Assembly: GCF_003952165.1 (NCBI RefSeq)
Contig: NZ_RXFT01000001.1
Coordinates: 496,001 to 560,000, forward strand
Direction of reading: 5' to 3'
Length of the DNA: 64,000 bases
From: Variovorax guangxiensis
Lineage (GTDB): Bacteria > Pseudomonadota > Gammaproteobacteria > Burkholderiales > Burkholderiaceae_C
Shown here: in pieces, positions 17,423 to 27,314 of the stretch
How positions within the stretch are numbered: the stretch's first letter is position 1
How the letters are laid out: every line of letters starts with the position of its first letter
Notes under the pieces: model-generated
Database searches by the model: none
What the model was told of the DNA's origin: nothing
What the model saw: only the letters and a program-made list of their open reading frames with translations
Position numbers and translations under genes: made by a program

Positions 17423-19294
17423 ATGTCTTATCTCGTGCTCGCCCGCAAGTTCCGTCCGAAAACCTTCGGTGAGATGGTCGGCCAGGGGCATGTGGTTCAG
17501 GCGCTCGAGAACGCGCTGACGACGCAGCGCCTGCACCACGCCTATCTCTTCACCGGCACCCGGGGTGTCGGCAAGACCACGGTTTCGCGGATTCTGGCGA
17601 AGTCGTTGAACTGCCAGGGGCCGGACGGGCAGGGCGGCATCACGGCCACGCCGTGCGGCGTCTGCCAGGCCTGCCGCGACATCGATGCGGGGCGCTTCGT
17701 CGACTACACCGAGCTCGACGCGGCCTCCAACCGGGGCGTGGACGAGGTGCAGTCGCTGCTCGAACAGGCGGTCTACAAGCCGGTGCAGGGGCGCTTCAAG
17801 GTCTTCATGATCGACGAAGTGCACATGCTCACGAACACCGCGTTCAACGCGATGCTCAAGACGCTCGAGGAGCCGCCCGAGTACCTCAAGTTCGTGCTGG
17901 CCACGACCGATCCGCAGAAGGTGCCGGTGACGGTGCTTTCGCGCTGCCTGCAGTTCAACCTGCGGCCGATGGCGCCCGAGACGGTGCTCGAGCACCTCAC
18001 CGCCGTGCTGCAGACCGAAAGCGTGCCGGCCGAGCCGCAGGCGCTGCGCCTGCTGGCGCGCGCGGCGCGCGGCTCGATGCGAGATGCGCTCTCGCTCACC
18101 GACCAGGCCATCGCGTTCGGCAACGGCGAGCTGGTGGAAGCCGGCGTGCGCCAGATGCTCGGCAGCGTCGATCGCGGCCACGTGTTCCGCCTGATCGAGG
18201 CGTTGGCTCAGGGCGACGGCAAGACGGTGGTCGAAACTTCCGAGGCATTGCGCGTCGACGGCATGTCCGCCGCCTCCACGCTGGAAGAAATGACGGCCGT
18301 GCTGCAGGCCATGGCGGTGCTGCAGGCCGTGCCCTCGCGCGCTGAAGCGGCCGACGCCGCCACCGACCCCGACGCGGCCGACACTGCGCGCCTCGCCGCG
18401 CTGATGCCCGCAGACGAAACCCAGCTGCTCTACAGCCTGTGCCTGCACGGGCGTGGCGAGCTGGGGCTGGCTCCCGACGAGTACGCCGCGCTGACCATGG
18501 TGCTGCTGCGGCTGCTGGCCTTCAAGCCTTCCAGCGCGGCCGCATCGACGGCTACCCCGGAAAAAAAAACTCTGAATGAAGCCGAGGCCGCGGCGACGCA
18601 GGCTCCGGTGCGTGCGGTTCCGCCTGCTCAGGCTCCCGCCCCAGTGGCTCGCCCGCCAGTCGAAGCGCCCGCGGCGGCCGTGCAGGCCCCGGTCCCGGCA
18701 CCTGCGGTCCAGGCCGCCACTCCGGTTCCCGCAGGCCACCGCCTCGCAGTGGTCGACGAGCCCCGGCAGGCCGAGCCTCGTTCCGGCGGCGCCAACGGCG
18801 ATGCTCCCGCCAAGGTCGTCGGCGTGCCTATCCGAGTGCAGCCGCCTCCGAGCGCCCGCGACACCCCGCGCCCCGACGAACCGCGCAGCGCTTTCACGCC
18901 GATTCCAACCAGCGAGGACGGCGACTTCTGGTACGCCACTGTCACCCAGCTGGTCGCTGCCGAGGCCATCACCGCGCTGGCGCGAGAGCTCGCCCTGCAG
19001 TCGCAGCTTGTCGGCCGCGACACCGACCAGTGGCTGCTGCGCATCGAGCGCGAAACGCTCAACCAGCCGTCCGCCCGCGAGAAGCTCACCGCGGCGCTGA
19101 ACGGCGCCGGCCACAACGTCAAGCTCGCCATCGAGGTCGGCGGCGTGATCGACAGCCCCGCGCGCCGCAACAAGCAGGCGGCCGACGAGCGCCAGCGCCT
19201 GGCCGAGGAAGCCATCATGAGCGACCCCGAGGTCCAGGCGCTGATGCGCGATTTCGACGCGAAGATCGTCCCCGGCACGCTCAAGCCGGCCTGA
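17423..19294 (+). CDS. dnaX: DNA polymerase III subunits tau (and gamma)
   Basis: DnaX is the clamp-loader ATPase that organises the replicase. The 623-residue tau has the AAA+ module with Walker A ([15 protein letters not shown]), four zinc-site cysteines (CQG...PCGVCQAC), DEVHML and the sensor arginine in [11 protein letters not shown]. Domain III follows, then a long Pro/Ala-rich linker (about 380-490) and the tau-specific C terminus. ATG 17423 gives [15 protein letters not shown]; an in-frame ATG at 17414 is possible. A run of nine A near codon 381 could give a short gamma form. Confidence 0.96.
   Translation: MSYLVLARKFRPKTFGEMVGQGHVVQALENALTTQRLHHAYLFTGTRGVGKTTVSRILAKSLNCQGPDGQGGITATPCGVCQACRDIDAGRFVDYTELDAASNRGVDEVQSLLEQAVYKPVQGRFKVFMIDEVHMLTNTAFNAMLKTLEEPPEYLKFVLATTDPQKVPVTVLSRCLQFNLRPMAPETVLEHLTAVLQTESVPAEPQALRLLARAARGSMRDALSLTDQAIAFGNGELVEAGVRQMLGSVDRGHVFRLIEALAQGDGKTVVETSEALRVDGMSAASTLEEMTAVLQAMAVLQAVPSRAEAADAATDPDAADTARLAALMPADETQLLYSLCLHGRGELGLAPDEYAALTMVLLRLLAFKPSSAAASTATPEKKTLNEAEAAATQAPVRAVPPAQAPAPVARPPVEAPAAAVQAPVPAPAVQAATPVPAGHRLAVVDEPRQAEPRSGGANGDAPAKVVGVPIRVQPPPSARDTPRPDEPRSAFTPIPTSEDGDFWYATVTQLVAAEAITALARELALQSQLVGRDTDQWLLRIERETLNQPSAREKLTAALNGAGHNVKLAIEVGGVIDSPARRNKQAADERQRLAEEAIMSDPEVQALMRDFDAKIVPGTLKPA
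18561..18569 (+). other. A9 slippage/frameshift site in dnaX
   Basis: Nine consecutive A follow GG at the end of the AAA+/domain III region. The normal frame reads GAA AAA AAA ACT. A -1 shift reads AAC TCT GAA TGA and stops at 18577-18579; a +1 shift reads CTC TGA and stops at 18573-18575. Either makes a roughly 385-residue gamma-like protein. E. coli dnaX uses ribosomal frameshifting on an A-rich heptamer and Thermus uses transcriptional slippage on nine A. Confidence 0.75.
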
Positions 19295-19350
19295 ACTCGC
19301 GTCTCCCGTATCCTTCACCCACTTTCCAACCCGACAGATCAGGACCAACG

Positions 19351-19683
19351 ATGTTCAACAAAGGACAACTGGCCGGCCTCATGAAGCAGGCGCAGGCAAT
19401 GCAGGACAACCTCAAGAAGGCACAGGAAGAACTGGCCACCATCGAGGTCGAAGGCGAATCCGGCGCAGGCCTCGTCAAGGTCGTCATGACCTGCAAGCAC
19501 GACGTCAAGCGCATCACCATCGACCCCAGCCTGCTGGCGGACGACAAGGACATGCTCGAAGACCTCGTGGCCGCCGCCTTCAACGCCGCCGTGCGCAAGG
19601 CGGAGGAAACCAGCGAGCAGAAGATGGGCAAGCTCACGGCCGGCATGCCCGGTCTTCCCCCCGGCATGAAGCTGCCGTTCTGA
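19351..19683 (+). CDS. ybaB: YbaB/EbfC nucleoid-associated protein
   Basis: A 110-residue small DNA-binding protein of the YbaB/EbfC family, which forms dimers shaped like tweezers. It has the usual start ([15 protein letters not shown]), central beta-strands ([16 protein letters not shown]) and a Met/Gly/Pro-rich tail ([13 protein letters not shown]). The order dnaX-ybaB-recR is widely conserved. The predicted spacing is 56 bases from dnaX and 17 bases to recR. Confidence 0.95.
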   Translation: MFNKGQLAGLMKQAQAMQDNLKKAQEELATIEVEGESGAGLVKVVMTCKHDVKRITIDPSLLADDKDMLEDLVAAAFNAAVRKAEETSEQKMGKLTAGMPGLPPGMKLPF

Positions 19684-19700
19684 GCCGGCGGCCGGAATAG

Positions 19701-20291
19701 ATGGCAGACGCCAGTTCGCTCGACGCCTTGGTCGAAGCGCTGCGCCGCCTGCCCGGTGTCGGCGTCAAGTCGGCCTCGCGCATGGCGTTCCACCTGCTGC
19801 AGCACGACCGCGACGGAGCGCAACTGCTCGCGCGCGCCCTGCAGCAGGCAGCGGGACAGGTGCGGCATTGCGAGCGCTGCAACACCTTCACGGAAGCGCC
19901 GATCTGCAGTGTCTGCCTCGACACGCGGCGCGACCCGACGAAGCTCTGCGTGGTCGAGACGCCGGCCGACCAGGCCGCGCTCGAACGCACCGGCGCCTTC
20001 CGCGGCTATTACTTCGTGCTGATGGGCAAGCTCAGTCCGCTCGACGGCGTCGGGCCGAAGGACATCGGGCTGCAGAAACTCTTCGACCGCGCGCGCGACG
20101 GCACGGTGAGCGAGGTCATCCTCGCCACCAACTTCACGGCCGAAGGCGAGGCCACCGCGCATGTGATCGGTGAAGGGCTGAAGCAGCGCGGCCTGAAGGT
20201 GACGCGCCTCGCGCGCGGCGTGCCGGCCGGCAGCGAGCTCGAGTACGTCGATCTCGGCACCATCGCGCACGCGCTGGTGGATCGCAGGTAG
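19701..20291 (+). CDS. recR: Recombination protein RecR
   Basis: RecR works with RecF and RecO to load RecA at gaps. The 196-residue protein has an N-terminal helix-hairpin-helix ([20 protein letters not shown]), the C4 zinc finger ([16 protein letters not shown]), a Toprim domain ([16 protein letters not shown]) and a C-terminal Walker-B-like stretch ([12 protein letters not shown]). Length is normal. It is the last gene of the dnaX-ybaB-recR group, with the MAPEG gene 11 bases on. Confidence 0.97.
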   Translation: MADASSLDALVEALRRLPGVGVKSASRMAFHLLQHDRDGAQLLARALQQAAGQVRHCERCNTFTEAPICSVCLDTRRDPTKLCVVETPADQAALERTGAFRGYYFVLMGKLSPLDGVGPKDIGLQKLFDRARDGTVSEVILATNFTAEGEATAHVIGEGLKQRGLKVTRLARGVPAGSELEYVDLGTIAHALVDRR

Positions 20292-20302
20292 GGCAACCGC
20301 AC

Positions 20303-20695
20303 ATGACTTTCTCGCTGCTCACGGTCGCCTACTGGTGCGTGCTCGTCGCTTGCGTGTTGCCGTATGTCGCGGCATGGATCGCCAAGGCCGGCAGCTTTGC
20401 ACCGCGCGACAACCAGCATCCGCGCGAATGGGCCGCGAAGCAGAGCGGCTGGCGCGCTCGCGCCAACAGCGCGCAGGCCAACAGCTTCGAGGGCCTGCCG
20501 TTCTTCATCGGCGCGGTGATCATCGCGCACCAGCTCGGCGCGGCGCAGGCGCGCCTCGACATGCTCGCGATGGCCTACGTGGTGCTGCGCGTGATCTATC
20601 TCGCGCTCTACATCAGGGGCATCGGAAGCCTGCGCAGCGCTGTCTGGGCGCTCGCGTTTCTGGTCAATATCGCGATACTTTTTTTGGCTCGCTGA
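20303..20695 (+). CDS. MAPEG-family membrane protein
   Basis: A 130-residue inner-membrane protein with four hydrophobic helices. Features of the MAPEG family are the N-terminal helix, the loop with NPR-like RDNQHPREW and the conserved RARANSAQANSFEGLPFF. Eukaryotic members conjugate glutathione or act on eicosanoids; the function of the short bacterial members is unknown. It follows recR closely and may be cotranscribed. Confidence 0.88.
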   Translation: MTFSLLTVAYWCVLVACVLPYVAAWIAKAGSFAPRDNQHPREWAAKQSGWRARANSAQANSFEGLPFFIGAVIIAHQLGAAQARLDMLAMAYVVLRVIYLALYIRGIGSLRSAVWALAFLVNIAILFLAR

Positions 20696-20825
20696 AGCCT
20701 CGGCGAAGGCTTCTCTGCGAGGCCTTCATGCTTACGTGGAAACCCGCACGGGATGACCCCGATGCAGTTGCCTGTTGCGGCCCCTAAGCTCGATTCAGTT
20801 TCTTACGAATCACAGAGCCCAGAAG

Positions 20826-20876
20826 CAACAGTTCAGGCAACAGCTTCAGGCAACAGCTTCAGGCAACAGTTCCAGG
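20826..20876 (+). repeat. Tandem 12-13-mer repeat, four units
   Basis: Four units in a row: CAACAGTTCAGG, CAACAGCTTCAGG twice, and CAACAGTTCCAGG. They end 9 bases before the ATG of the substrate-binding protein, within its leader. Unit length is not a multiple of three, so any ORF through it changes frame with copy number. The array could vary in length by slippage. Confidence 0.9.
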
Positions 20877-20885
20877 CCAGTTTTC

Positions 20886-21923
20886 ATGCTTCATCGCCGT
20901 ACCCTCATTTCTGCTTCCGCCATCGCCGCCGCAACCATCGCGTTGCCGCGTGTCTTTGCGCAGCAGGCCAAACTGGAGAAGACGAAGATCTCCATCGCGG
21001 TGGGTGGCAAGGCGGCGTTCTACTATCTGCCGCTCACCATCTCCGAGCAGCTCGGCTACTTCAAGGCCGAAGGGCTCGACGTTGAGATTTCCGATTTCGC
21101 CGGCGGCGCGCGCGCGCTGCAGGCAGTGGTGGGCGGATCGGCCGACGTGTGCTCGGGCGCCTACGAGCACACCATCAACCTGCAGGCCAAGAACCAGTTC
21201 TTCCAGGCCTTCGTGCTGCAGGGGCGCGCACCGCAGATCGCGGTGGGCGTGTCGACCAAGAACATGGCCGGCTACACCGGCATCCAGGATCTCAAGGGGA
21301 AGAAGATCGGCGTCTCGGCACCGGGCTCGTCGACCAACATGGTGGCCAACCTCGTGCTGTCGCGCGGCGGGCTCAAGGCCAGCGACGTGAGCTACATCGG
21401 CGTGGGCGTGGCGGCCGGCGCGCTCACCGCGCTGCGCTCGGGCCAGATCGACGCCATCAGCAACACCGACCCGGTGATGACCATGCTCGAGCAGAAGGGC
21501 GACGTGAAGATCATCAGCGACACGCGCACGCTCAAGGGCACGCAGCAGGTGTTCGGCGGCACGATGCCGGCGGCCTGCCTCTATGCGTCGTCCGACTTCG
21601 TCCAGAAGAATCCCAACACCTGCCAGGCGCTGGCGAACGCGATCGTGCATGGGCTCAAGTGGCTGCAGACGGCAGGGCCGGGCGACATCATCAAGACGGT
21701 GCCCGAGACCTACCTGCTCGGTGATCGCGCGCTGTACCTGGCTTCTTTCGACAAGGTGCGCGAGTCGATCGCCACCGACGGCCTCGTGCCCACCGACGGC
21801 CCCAAGACCGCGCTGAACGCGATCGCCAGCTTCGACACCACCGTGAAGGCCGACAAGATCGACCTCGCCAGGACCTACACCAACGATTTTGCAAGGCGCG
21901 CCAAGGACAGGTTCAAAGCCTGA
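20886..21923 (+). CDS. ABC transporter substrate-binding protein, NitT/TauT type
   Basis: A 345-residue periplasmic binding protein for an importer of the nitrate/sulfonate/taurine type. The signal peptide (MLHRRTLISASAIAAATIAL, cleavage after VFA) is followed by the NMT1/THI5-like fold (KAAFYYLPLTISEQLGYFKAEGLDVEI). ATG 20886 opens directly into the signal peptide; the frame stays open to 20775, but that extension is the tandem repeat. The ligand could be a sulfonate, nitrate or pyrimidine precursor. ATPase and permease genes follow after a terminator. Confidence 0.88.
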   Translation: MLHRRTLISASAIAAATIALPRVFAQQAKLEKTKISIAVGGKAAFYYLPLTISEQLGYFKAEGLDVEISDFAGGARALQAVVGGSADVCSGAYEHTINLQAKNQFFQAFVLQGRAPQIAVGVSTKNMAGYTGIQDLKGKKIGVSAPGSSTNMVANLVLSRGGLKASDVSYIGVGVAAGALTALRSGQIDAISNTDPVMTMLEQKGDVKIISDTRTLKGTQQVFGGTMPAACLYASSDFVQKNPNTCQALANAIVHGLKWLQTAGPGDIIKTVPETYLLGDRALYLASFDKVRESIATDGLVPTDGPKTALNAIASFDTTVKADKIDLARTYTNDFARRAKDRFKA

Positions 21924-21940
21924 CCCCCGCATGTCCCGCG

Positions 21941-21963
21941 ACCCGGCTCAGGCCGGGTTTTTT
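21941..21963 (+). terminator. Rho-independent terminator between binding protein and ATPase genes
   Basis: ACCCGGC-TCAG-GCCGGGT followed by TTTTTT is a textbook intrinsic terminator. It ends 5 bases before the ATG of the ABC ATPase and takes the place of that gene's ribosome binding site. It probably keeps the binding protein in excess over the membrane components. Confidence 0.9.
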
Positions 21964-21968
21964 CTGCC

Positions 21969-22784
21969 ATGTCCGAACACGCACTCGAACTCCTCTCCAT
22001 CAGCTGCACCTTTCTGTCGAAGGACGATCCTGACCAGCGCTACACGGCGGTAGCCGACACCACGCTGCGCGTGAAGGCCGGGGAGTTCGTCTCGGTGGTC
22101 GGTCCCACGGGCTGCGGCAAGTCGACGCTGCTGAACGTGGGCGCCGGGCTGCTGCAGCCTTCCTCGGGCACGGTGAAAGTCTTCGGCCAGACGCTCTCGG
22201 GCATCAACGCGCGCGCGGGCTACATGTTCCAGTCGGAGGCGCTGATGCCATGGCGCAGCGCCATCGACAACGTGATGGTGGGCCTGCAATACCGCGGCGT
22301 GCCCGAGGCGCAGGCGCGCGAGCAGGCCGGGGCATGGCTCTCGCGCGTGGGCCTCTCGGGCTTCGGCGACCGATACCCGCACCAGCTCTCCGGCGGCATG
22401 CGCAAGCGCGTGGCGCTGGCGCAGACGCTGGTGCTCGACCCCGACATCATCCTCATGGACGAGCCCTTCAGCGCGCTCGACATCCAGACGCGCCAACTCA
22501 TGGAGAACGAGGTGCTCGAGCTCTGGAGCGCGAAGAAGAAGGCGGTGCTCTTCATCACACACGACCTCGACGAGGCCATCGCGATGAGCGATCGCGTGGT
22601 GGTGCTGTCGGCCGGCCCGGCCACGCATCCCATCGGCGAATTCGCCATCGATCTTCCGCGTCCGCGCGACGTGGCGGAGGTGCGAACGCAGCCGCGCTTC
22701 GTCGAGCTGCACACCCAGATCTGGGAGGTGCTGCGCGACGAGGTGCTCAAGGGCTATGCGCAGCAGCTCAGGAAGGCCGCGTGA
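21969..22784 (+). CDS. ABC transporter ATP-binding protein, NitT/TauT type
   Basis: A 271-residue ATPase of the SsuB/TauB/NrtD group that drives the importer encoded on either side. Walker A is GPTGCGKST, the Q-loop MFQSEALMPW, the signature LSGGMRKRVALAQ and Walker B IILMDEPFSALD, with the switch histidine in ITHDLDE. No Shine-Dalgarno is visible because a terminator hairpin and its T run occupy that place. The stop overlaps the permease start (TGATG). Confidence 0.93.
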   Translation: MSEHALELLSISCTFLSKDDPDQRYTAVADTTLRVKAGEFVSVVGPTGCGKSTLLNVGAGLLQPSSGTVKVFGQTLSGINARAGYMFQSEALMPWRSAIDNVMVGLQYRGVPEAQAREQAGAWLSRVGLSGFGDRYPHQLSGGMRKRVALAQTLVLDPDIILMDEPFSALDIQTRQLMENEVLELWSAKKKAVLFITHDLDEAIAMSDRVVVLSAGPATHPIGEFAIDLPRPRDVAEVRTQPRFVELHTQIWEVLRDEVLKGYAQQLRKAA

Positions 22785-23620
22785 TGGCACGGCCCGGTCT
22801 GAACGAACGCAATGCGCGCTTCTGGCAGCTGGCGTTGCTGGCGCTGATCCTGGTGGCGTGGCATGTCGCCTCGCGCAATCAGCAGATCGCCTTCTTCCTC
22901 GGCGAGCCTATCCAGGTTGCGGGGCGCATCTGGAGCTGGTTCCTGCCGTTCGAGGTTCCGGCCAACGCACTCTTTCCCGAAGGACTGAAGGGCAACGCCG
23001 ACATCTACCAGCACCTGGGCACCACGCTGCTGGAGACGGTGCTGGCCTTCGGCATCGGCACCGTGCTCGGGCTGGCCTGCGGGCTGTGGCTGGCGCTCGC
23101 GCCCACGGCGAGCCTGATTCTCGATCCGTACATCAAGGCCGCCAACTCGATGCCGCGCTTGATCCTCGCGCCCATCTTCGCGCTGTGGTTCGGCCTTGGC
23201 ATCTGGAGCAAGGTGGCGCTGGCGGTGACGCTGGTGTTCTTCATCGTGTTCTTCAACGTCTACCAGGGCGTGCGCGAGGTGAGCCCGGTGGTGCTGGCCA
23301 ACGCGAAGATGCTGGGCGCCAACCAGCGGCAACTGCTGCGCACCGTGTACCTGCCGAGCGCGACCAGCTGGGTGTTCTCCAGCCTGCACACCTCGGTGGG
23401 GCTGGCCTTCGTGGGCGCGGTAGTGGGCGAGTACCTGGGCTCGGCGCGCGGCGTGGGCTACCTGATCCTGCAGGCCGAGGGCACCTTCGACGTCAACACC
23501 GTGTTCGCCGGCATCGTGGTGCTCACGGCCTTCGCGCTGGCGCTGGACGGGATCGTCGGGGTCATCGAAAGGCGCCTGATGAAGTGGCAGCCGAAGACGG
23601 GCGAGACCGAGAAGCTCTAG
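22784..23620 (+). CDS. ABC transporter permease, NitT/TauT type
   Basis: A 278-residue inner-membrane permease of the SsuC/TauC family with about six helices. The cytoplasmic EAA-type loop is seen at NAKMLGANQRQLLRTVYLPSA, where it contacts the ATPase. An extra periplasmic stretch (about 45-75) lies after the first helix. ATG 22784 overlaps the ATPase stop, so the two are translationally coupled. Confidence 0.92.
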   Translation: MARPGLNERNARFWQLALLALILVAWHVASRNQQIAFFLGEPIQVAGRIWSWFLPFEVPANALFPEGLKGNADIYQHLGTTLLETVLAFGIGTVLGLACGLWLALAPTASLILDPYIKAANSMPRLILAPIFALWFGLGIWSKVALAVTLVFFIVFFNVYQGVREVSPVVLANAKMLGANQRQLLRTVYLPSATSWVFSSLHTSVGLAFVGAVVGEYLGSARGVGYLILQAEGTFDVNTVFAGIVVLTAFALALDGIVGVIERRLMKWQPKTGETEKL

Positions 23621-23690
23621 TTCGGCCCCGTGCGATGATCGCGCGCGGCAGCCTCAGGGCGCCGCAACGATTCATGGGGGTAAACGAACA

Positions 23691-24881
23691 ATGAGCCACG
23701 ACAACAACCACAAGCGGGCCACGACCCTGCGCTCGCGCAGCGAGGCGGCACGGGTCTCCAACGAAGAGCTGTTCTTCGACCTGGTCTACGCCTTCTCCGT
23801 CACGCAGCTTTCCCACTACCTGCTCGACCACCTCACGCTGATGGGGGCGCTGCAGACGCTGGTCATGTGGTTCGCCGTCTGGCTGGGCTGGCAGTACACG
23901 GCCTGGACCACCAACTGGTTCAACCCTGGCACGCTGCGCATCCGCGGCGTGCTCTTCGCGATCATGCTGCTGGCGATGGTGATGGCCTCGGCGCTGCCAG
24001 GCGCCTTCTCCGAGCGCGGACTGGTGTTCGCGCTGTGCTTCGTGGGCATCCAGGCGGGGCGCACCTTCTGCATGCTGATCGCCATCGGCCCGAACGATCC
24101 GCTCACGCCCAACTTCCGCCGCCTGCTGGCCTGGAACTGCGTGGCCGGCGTGTTCTGGATCGCCGGCGGCTTCGCCGAAGGGCAGGCGCGCCTTGCGTTG
24201 TGGTTCGGCGGAGTGCTGTGCGAGTACATCGCTCCGATGATCGGCCTGCGCTTTCCGGGCCTGGGCCGTTCGCTGACCAGCGACTGGACCATCGACGGCG
24301 GCCACCTCGCCGAGCGCTGCCAGCTCTTCGTGATCGTCGCGCTGGGCGAGTCGGTGCTGGCCACCGGCATCGCCTTCGGGCACCACGTCGAATGGCATGG
24401 CGTCGACCTGTTCGCGCTGCTCGTGGGCTTCGCGGGCAGCCTGGCGATGTGGTGGATGTACTTCGACACCAGCGCCAGGGAAGCCACGCACGTCATCGAG
24501 CATGCGCAGGACCCGGGCGCCATCGGCGCGAAGTTCCACTACACGCACGTGATCCTGGTGGCCGGCATCATCGTGTGCGCCGTGGCGGACGAGCTGACGA
24601 TCGGCGAGGGCTCGCACCACGCCGAGCTCAAGTACCTGGGCGCGCTGATCGGCGGCCCGGCGATCTACCTGTTCGGCAATGCGCTCTTCAAGCGCGTGGT
24701 GCGCGGCTTCCTGCCGCAGTCGCATCTCTTCGGGCTGGGCTTCCTGGCGGTGCTCGCGGTGTTCGCCTCGCACCTGACGGTGCTGGTGGTGGGAACGCTC
24801 ACCACCGCCATCATGATCGGGGTCGCCGCGATGGAGGCTATCGTGCGACGCAGGGCACAGCAGGCCGCAAAGGCCCACTGA
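23691..24881 (+). CDS. Low temperature requirement A (LtrA) family membrane protein
   Basis: A 396-residue polytopic membrane protein of the LtrA family, named for a Listeria gene needed for growth in the cold; the molecular function is unknown. The diagnostic start SNEELFFDLVYAFSVTQLSH is present, followed by about ten hydrophobic segments, with ERCQLFVIVALGESVLATG in the middle. A 70-base gap separates it from the ABC importer, so it may have its own promoter. Confidence 0.88.
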   Translation: MSHDNNHKRATTLRSRSEAARVSNEELFFDLVYAFSVTQLSHYLLDHLTLMGALQTLVMWFAVWLGWQYTAWTTNWFNPGTLRIRGVLFAIMLLAMVMASALPGAFSERGLVFALCFVGIQAGRTFCMLIAIGPNDPLTPNFRRLLAWNCVAGVFWIAGGFAEGQARLALWFGGVLCEYIAPMIGLRFPGLGRSLTSDWTIDGGHLAERCQLFVIVALGESVLATGIAFGHHVEWHGVDLFALLVGFAGSLAMWWMYFDTSAREATHVIEHAQDPGAIGAKFHYTHVILVAGIIVCAVADELTIGEGSHHAELKYLGALIGGPAIYLFGNALFKRVVRGFLPQSHLFGLGFLAVLAVFASHLTVLVVGTLTTAIMIGVAAMEAIVRRRAQQAAKAH

Positions 24882-24900
24882 GCCTCCGTCAGCCTGCTTC

Positions 24901-26529
24901 TCAGCGCTTCTTCTTGGAGGGCGTGCCGCCGCGCTTCTCGCGCACGACCTGCTGCTTGCTGCTCGCAGGCACCTTGACCACGCTGCCGGCGCCACGCGGG
25001 GCTGCAGACTTGGAAGGCGCGCCGCCGCGGCGGGCCGGGGCGGGCGCTGCTGCATGCGAGGTTGCGCGGATGCCGGTGCCGGCGCGGGCAGCCACCGTTG
25101 CGCGAACGGGCAGGTACACCACCACGCTGTAGCCGCGCTTGAACGCGTGGTTCGGCTTCACGTCGTTCCACTCGGCCACGCTGGCGGGCTTGAGGTTGTA
25201 GCGGCGCGCGATGCTCGCGACGTTGTCGGCGCGTCCGGCCTTTACCGTCGTGCGGCGCGTGACGATCTCGGGCTGGAAGCTCAGGTGGCCGCCATCGGCG
25301 ACCACCGCCGCCACGTCTTCCTTCACACGGGCGCCGCGCGGCACGATCAGCGTCGAGCCGGCCTTGATGAGCATCCGCGGCGGGATGTTGTTGATGGAGC
25401 GCAGGTCGTTCTCGCTCATGCCCGAGCGCTGGGCGGCGTCGGCCACCGTCATGGTGTTGGGCACGACCCAGGCGGTCCAGCTGGCGTACTGGCCTTGCGA
25501 GTAGGCGTCGAAGTTGCGCTGGAACACGGCGGCGTTGTCCCAGGGCAGCAGGATCTGCGGCGTGCCGGCGGCGATCAGCACCGGCTTGTGGGCTGCGGGG
25601 TTCAACGCGCGGAAGTCTTCGAGCCGCACGTCGGCCAGCTTGGCGGCGAGCTCGACGTCGAGGTCGCGCGTGAGCGTGACGGTCTGGAAGTAGGGGTGGT
25701 TGGCGATCAGCGGCAGCTCGGTGTTGAAGGCCTGCGGATTCGCCACGATGTTCTTCACCGCCTGCAGCTTGGGCACGTACATGCGCGTCTCGGCGGGCAT
25801 GGTGAGGTCGCTGTAGGTGGTGGGCAGGCCCAGGCGCTGGTTCTTGGCGATGGCGCGGCTCACGCTGCCTTCACCCCAGTTGTAGGCGGCCAGCGCGAGC
25901 TGCCAGTCGCCGAACATGCCGTAGAGCTTCTGCAGGTAGTCGAGCGCTGCGCGGGTGGAGGCCACCACGTCGCGGCGGTCGTCGCGGAAGATGTTCTGCT
26001 TCAGGTCGAAGTCGTTGCCGGTGGCCGGCATGAACTGCCACATGCCCGCGGCGCGGGCGCTGGAGATGGCCTGCGGGTTGAACGCGCTCTCGATATAGGG
26101 CAGCAGCGCCAGCTCGGTCGGCATGTTGCGGCGCTCGAGCTCCTCGACGATGTGGAAGATGTACTTGTTCGAGCGCTCCGTCATGCGCTGGATGTAGTCG
26201 GGCCTGCTGGCATACCACTGCTCGCGGTCGCGCACGAGGTCGTTGTCGAGGTCCGGCATCTTGAAGCCGCGGCGGATGCGGTCCCACATGTCGACCGGCG
26301 GTGCGAGCGTGACGACGCTCTGTGAATGGGCCTGGCCGCTGGTCAGCGGGGAGAGCGCGTCGCGCGGATAGACGGGGGCCGCGCTGCCGGCGACCTTGGA
26401 GCCGGTGCCGCCGGCACGCGCCGACGAGGAGGGGGAAGAGGAGGAGGAAGAGGTGCTGTTGTCGTTCGTGTTCGCGCAGCCGGCGAGCACCAGTGAACCT
26501 GCAAGGCAGGTGGCAGCGATCAGTTTCAT
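24901..26529 (-). CDS. mltD: Membrane-bound lytic murein transglycosylase D, lipoprotein
   Basis: A 542-residue lipoprotein that cleaves peptidoglycan. The lipobox is LAGC (residues about 20-23), then a serine-rich tether. The SLT domain has the catalytic Glu in [12 protein letters not shown] and the motif [15 protein letters not shown]. Two LysM-like domains follow (about 350-400 and 430-475), then a basic Ala/Pro-rich tail ending in Lys and Arg. ATG 26529 sits in an ATGA overlap with gloB, which favours it over an upstream in-frame ATG. The mltD-gloB pair is common in betaproteobacteria. Confidence 0.93.
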   Translation of the reverse strand: MKLIAATCLAGSLVLAGCANTNDNSTSSSSSSPSSSARAGGTGSKVAGSAAPVYPRDALSPLTSGQAHSQSVVTLAPPVDMWDRIRRGFKMPDLDNDLVRDREQWYASRPDYIQRMTERSNKYIFHIVEELERRNMPTELALLPYIESAFNPQAISSARAAGMWQFMPATGNDFDLKQNIFRDDRRDVVASTRAALDYLQKLYGMFGDWQLALAAYNWGEGSVSRAIAKNQRLGLPTTYSDLTMPAETRMYVPKLQAVKNIVANPQAFNTELPLIANHPYFQTVTLTRDLDVELAAKLADVRLEDFRALNPAAHKPVLIAAGTPQILLPWDNAAVFQRNFDAYSQGQYASWTAWVVPNTMTVADAAQRSGMSENDLRSINNIPPRMLIKAGSTLIVPRGARVKEDVAAVVADGGHLSFQPEIVTRRTTVKAGRADNVASIARRYNLKPASVAEWNDVKPNHAFKRGYSVVVYLPVRATVAARAGTGIRATSHAAAPAPARRGGAPSKSAAPRGAGSVVKVPASSKQQVVREKRGGTPSKKKR

Positions 26530-27314
26530 CGGAAGTCGTTTTTCCATTGGCGCAGTGCCGCGAACACGTCGGCCTCGGCTGCATCGGCAGCCAGCTCGGC
26601 GTGGGCACGCACCGCTCTAAGGACAGTGGCTTCGCGGCTGCGAAGAAAGGGGTTGACCTGGCGTTCGACCGCCAGTTGCGACGGCAGCGTGGGCTGCCCC
26701 TTCGCGCGCAGGCTCTCGCAGCGCGCGTTGTAGTGAGTCAGCTCGGCGTTGGCCGGTTCCACCGCCTGCGCGAAACGCAGGTTAGAAAGTGTGTACTCGT
26801 GGGCGCAGCACACGCGCGTGTCGCCGGGCAAGGCGGCGAGCGCGTCGAGCGAGGCCAGCATCTGCGAGGGCGTGCCCTCGAAGAGGCGCCCGCAGCCGCC
26901 GGAGAAGAGCGTGTCGCCGCAGAAGAGCAGCGGCGCGTCTTCGCGCGAGGCCTGCCCGGCGGGCAGGAAGTAGGCGATGTGCCCGGCTGTATGGCCCGGC
27001 ACGTCGATGACCTCGAAGCGCAGCCCGAGGGCATCGGCAATGTCGCCTTGCGCCAGCGGCGCGAAGGGCTCGGGAATGCGCTCGCGCGCGGGGCCCCATA
27101 CCTTTGCCCCGGTGGCTGCATGCAATGCGGCCACGCCGCCCGTGTGATCGGGATGGTGGTGCGTGACTAGAATCGCGGCCAGCCGCAGCTTGTCGCGCGC
27201 CAGCGCGTCGAACACCGGTTGGGCATCGCCCGGATCCACCACGATGGCGTGGGACCCGTCGTGCAGCATCCAGATGTAGTTGTCGGCGAAAGCGGGCAGC
27301 GGAACAAGGGTCAT
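26526..27314 (-). CDS. gloB: Hydroxyacylglutathione hydrolase (glyoxalase II)
   Basis: This metallo-beta-lactamase-fold enzyme hydrolyses S-lactoylglutathione to lactate and glutathione in methylglyoxal detoxification. The 262-residue protein carries the metal motif [10 protein letters not shown], the second ligand region [13 protein letters not shown], the [14 protein letters not shown] stretch and [11 protein letters not shown]. Its ATG overlaps the start codon of the divergent methyltransferase, and its stop overlaps mltD. Confidence 0.95.
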   Translation of the reverse strand: MTLVPLPAFADNYIWMLHDGSHAIVVDPGDAQPVFDALARDKLRLAAILVTHHHPDHTGGVAALHAATGAKVWGPARERIPEPFAPLAQGDIADALGLRFEVIDVPGHTAGHIAYFLPAGQASREDAPLLFCGDTLFSGGCGRLFEGTPSQMLASLDALAALPGDTRVCCAHEYTLSNLRFAQAVEPANAELTHYNARCESLRAKGQPTLPSQLAVERQVNPFLRSREATVLRAVRAHAELAADAAEADVFAALRQWKNDFR

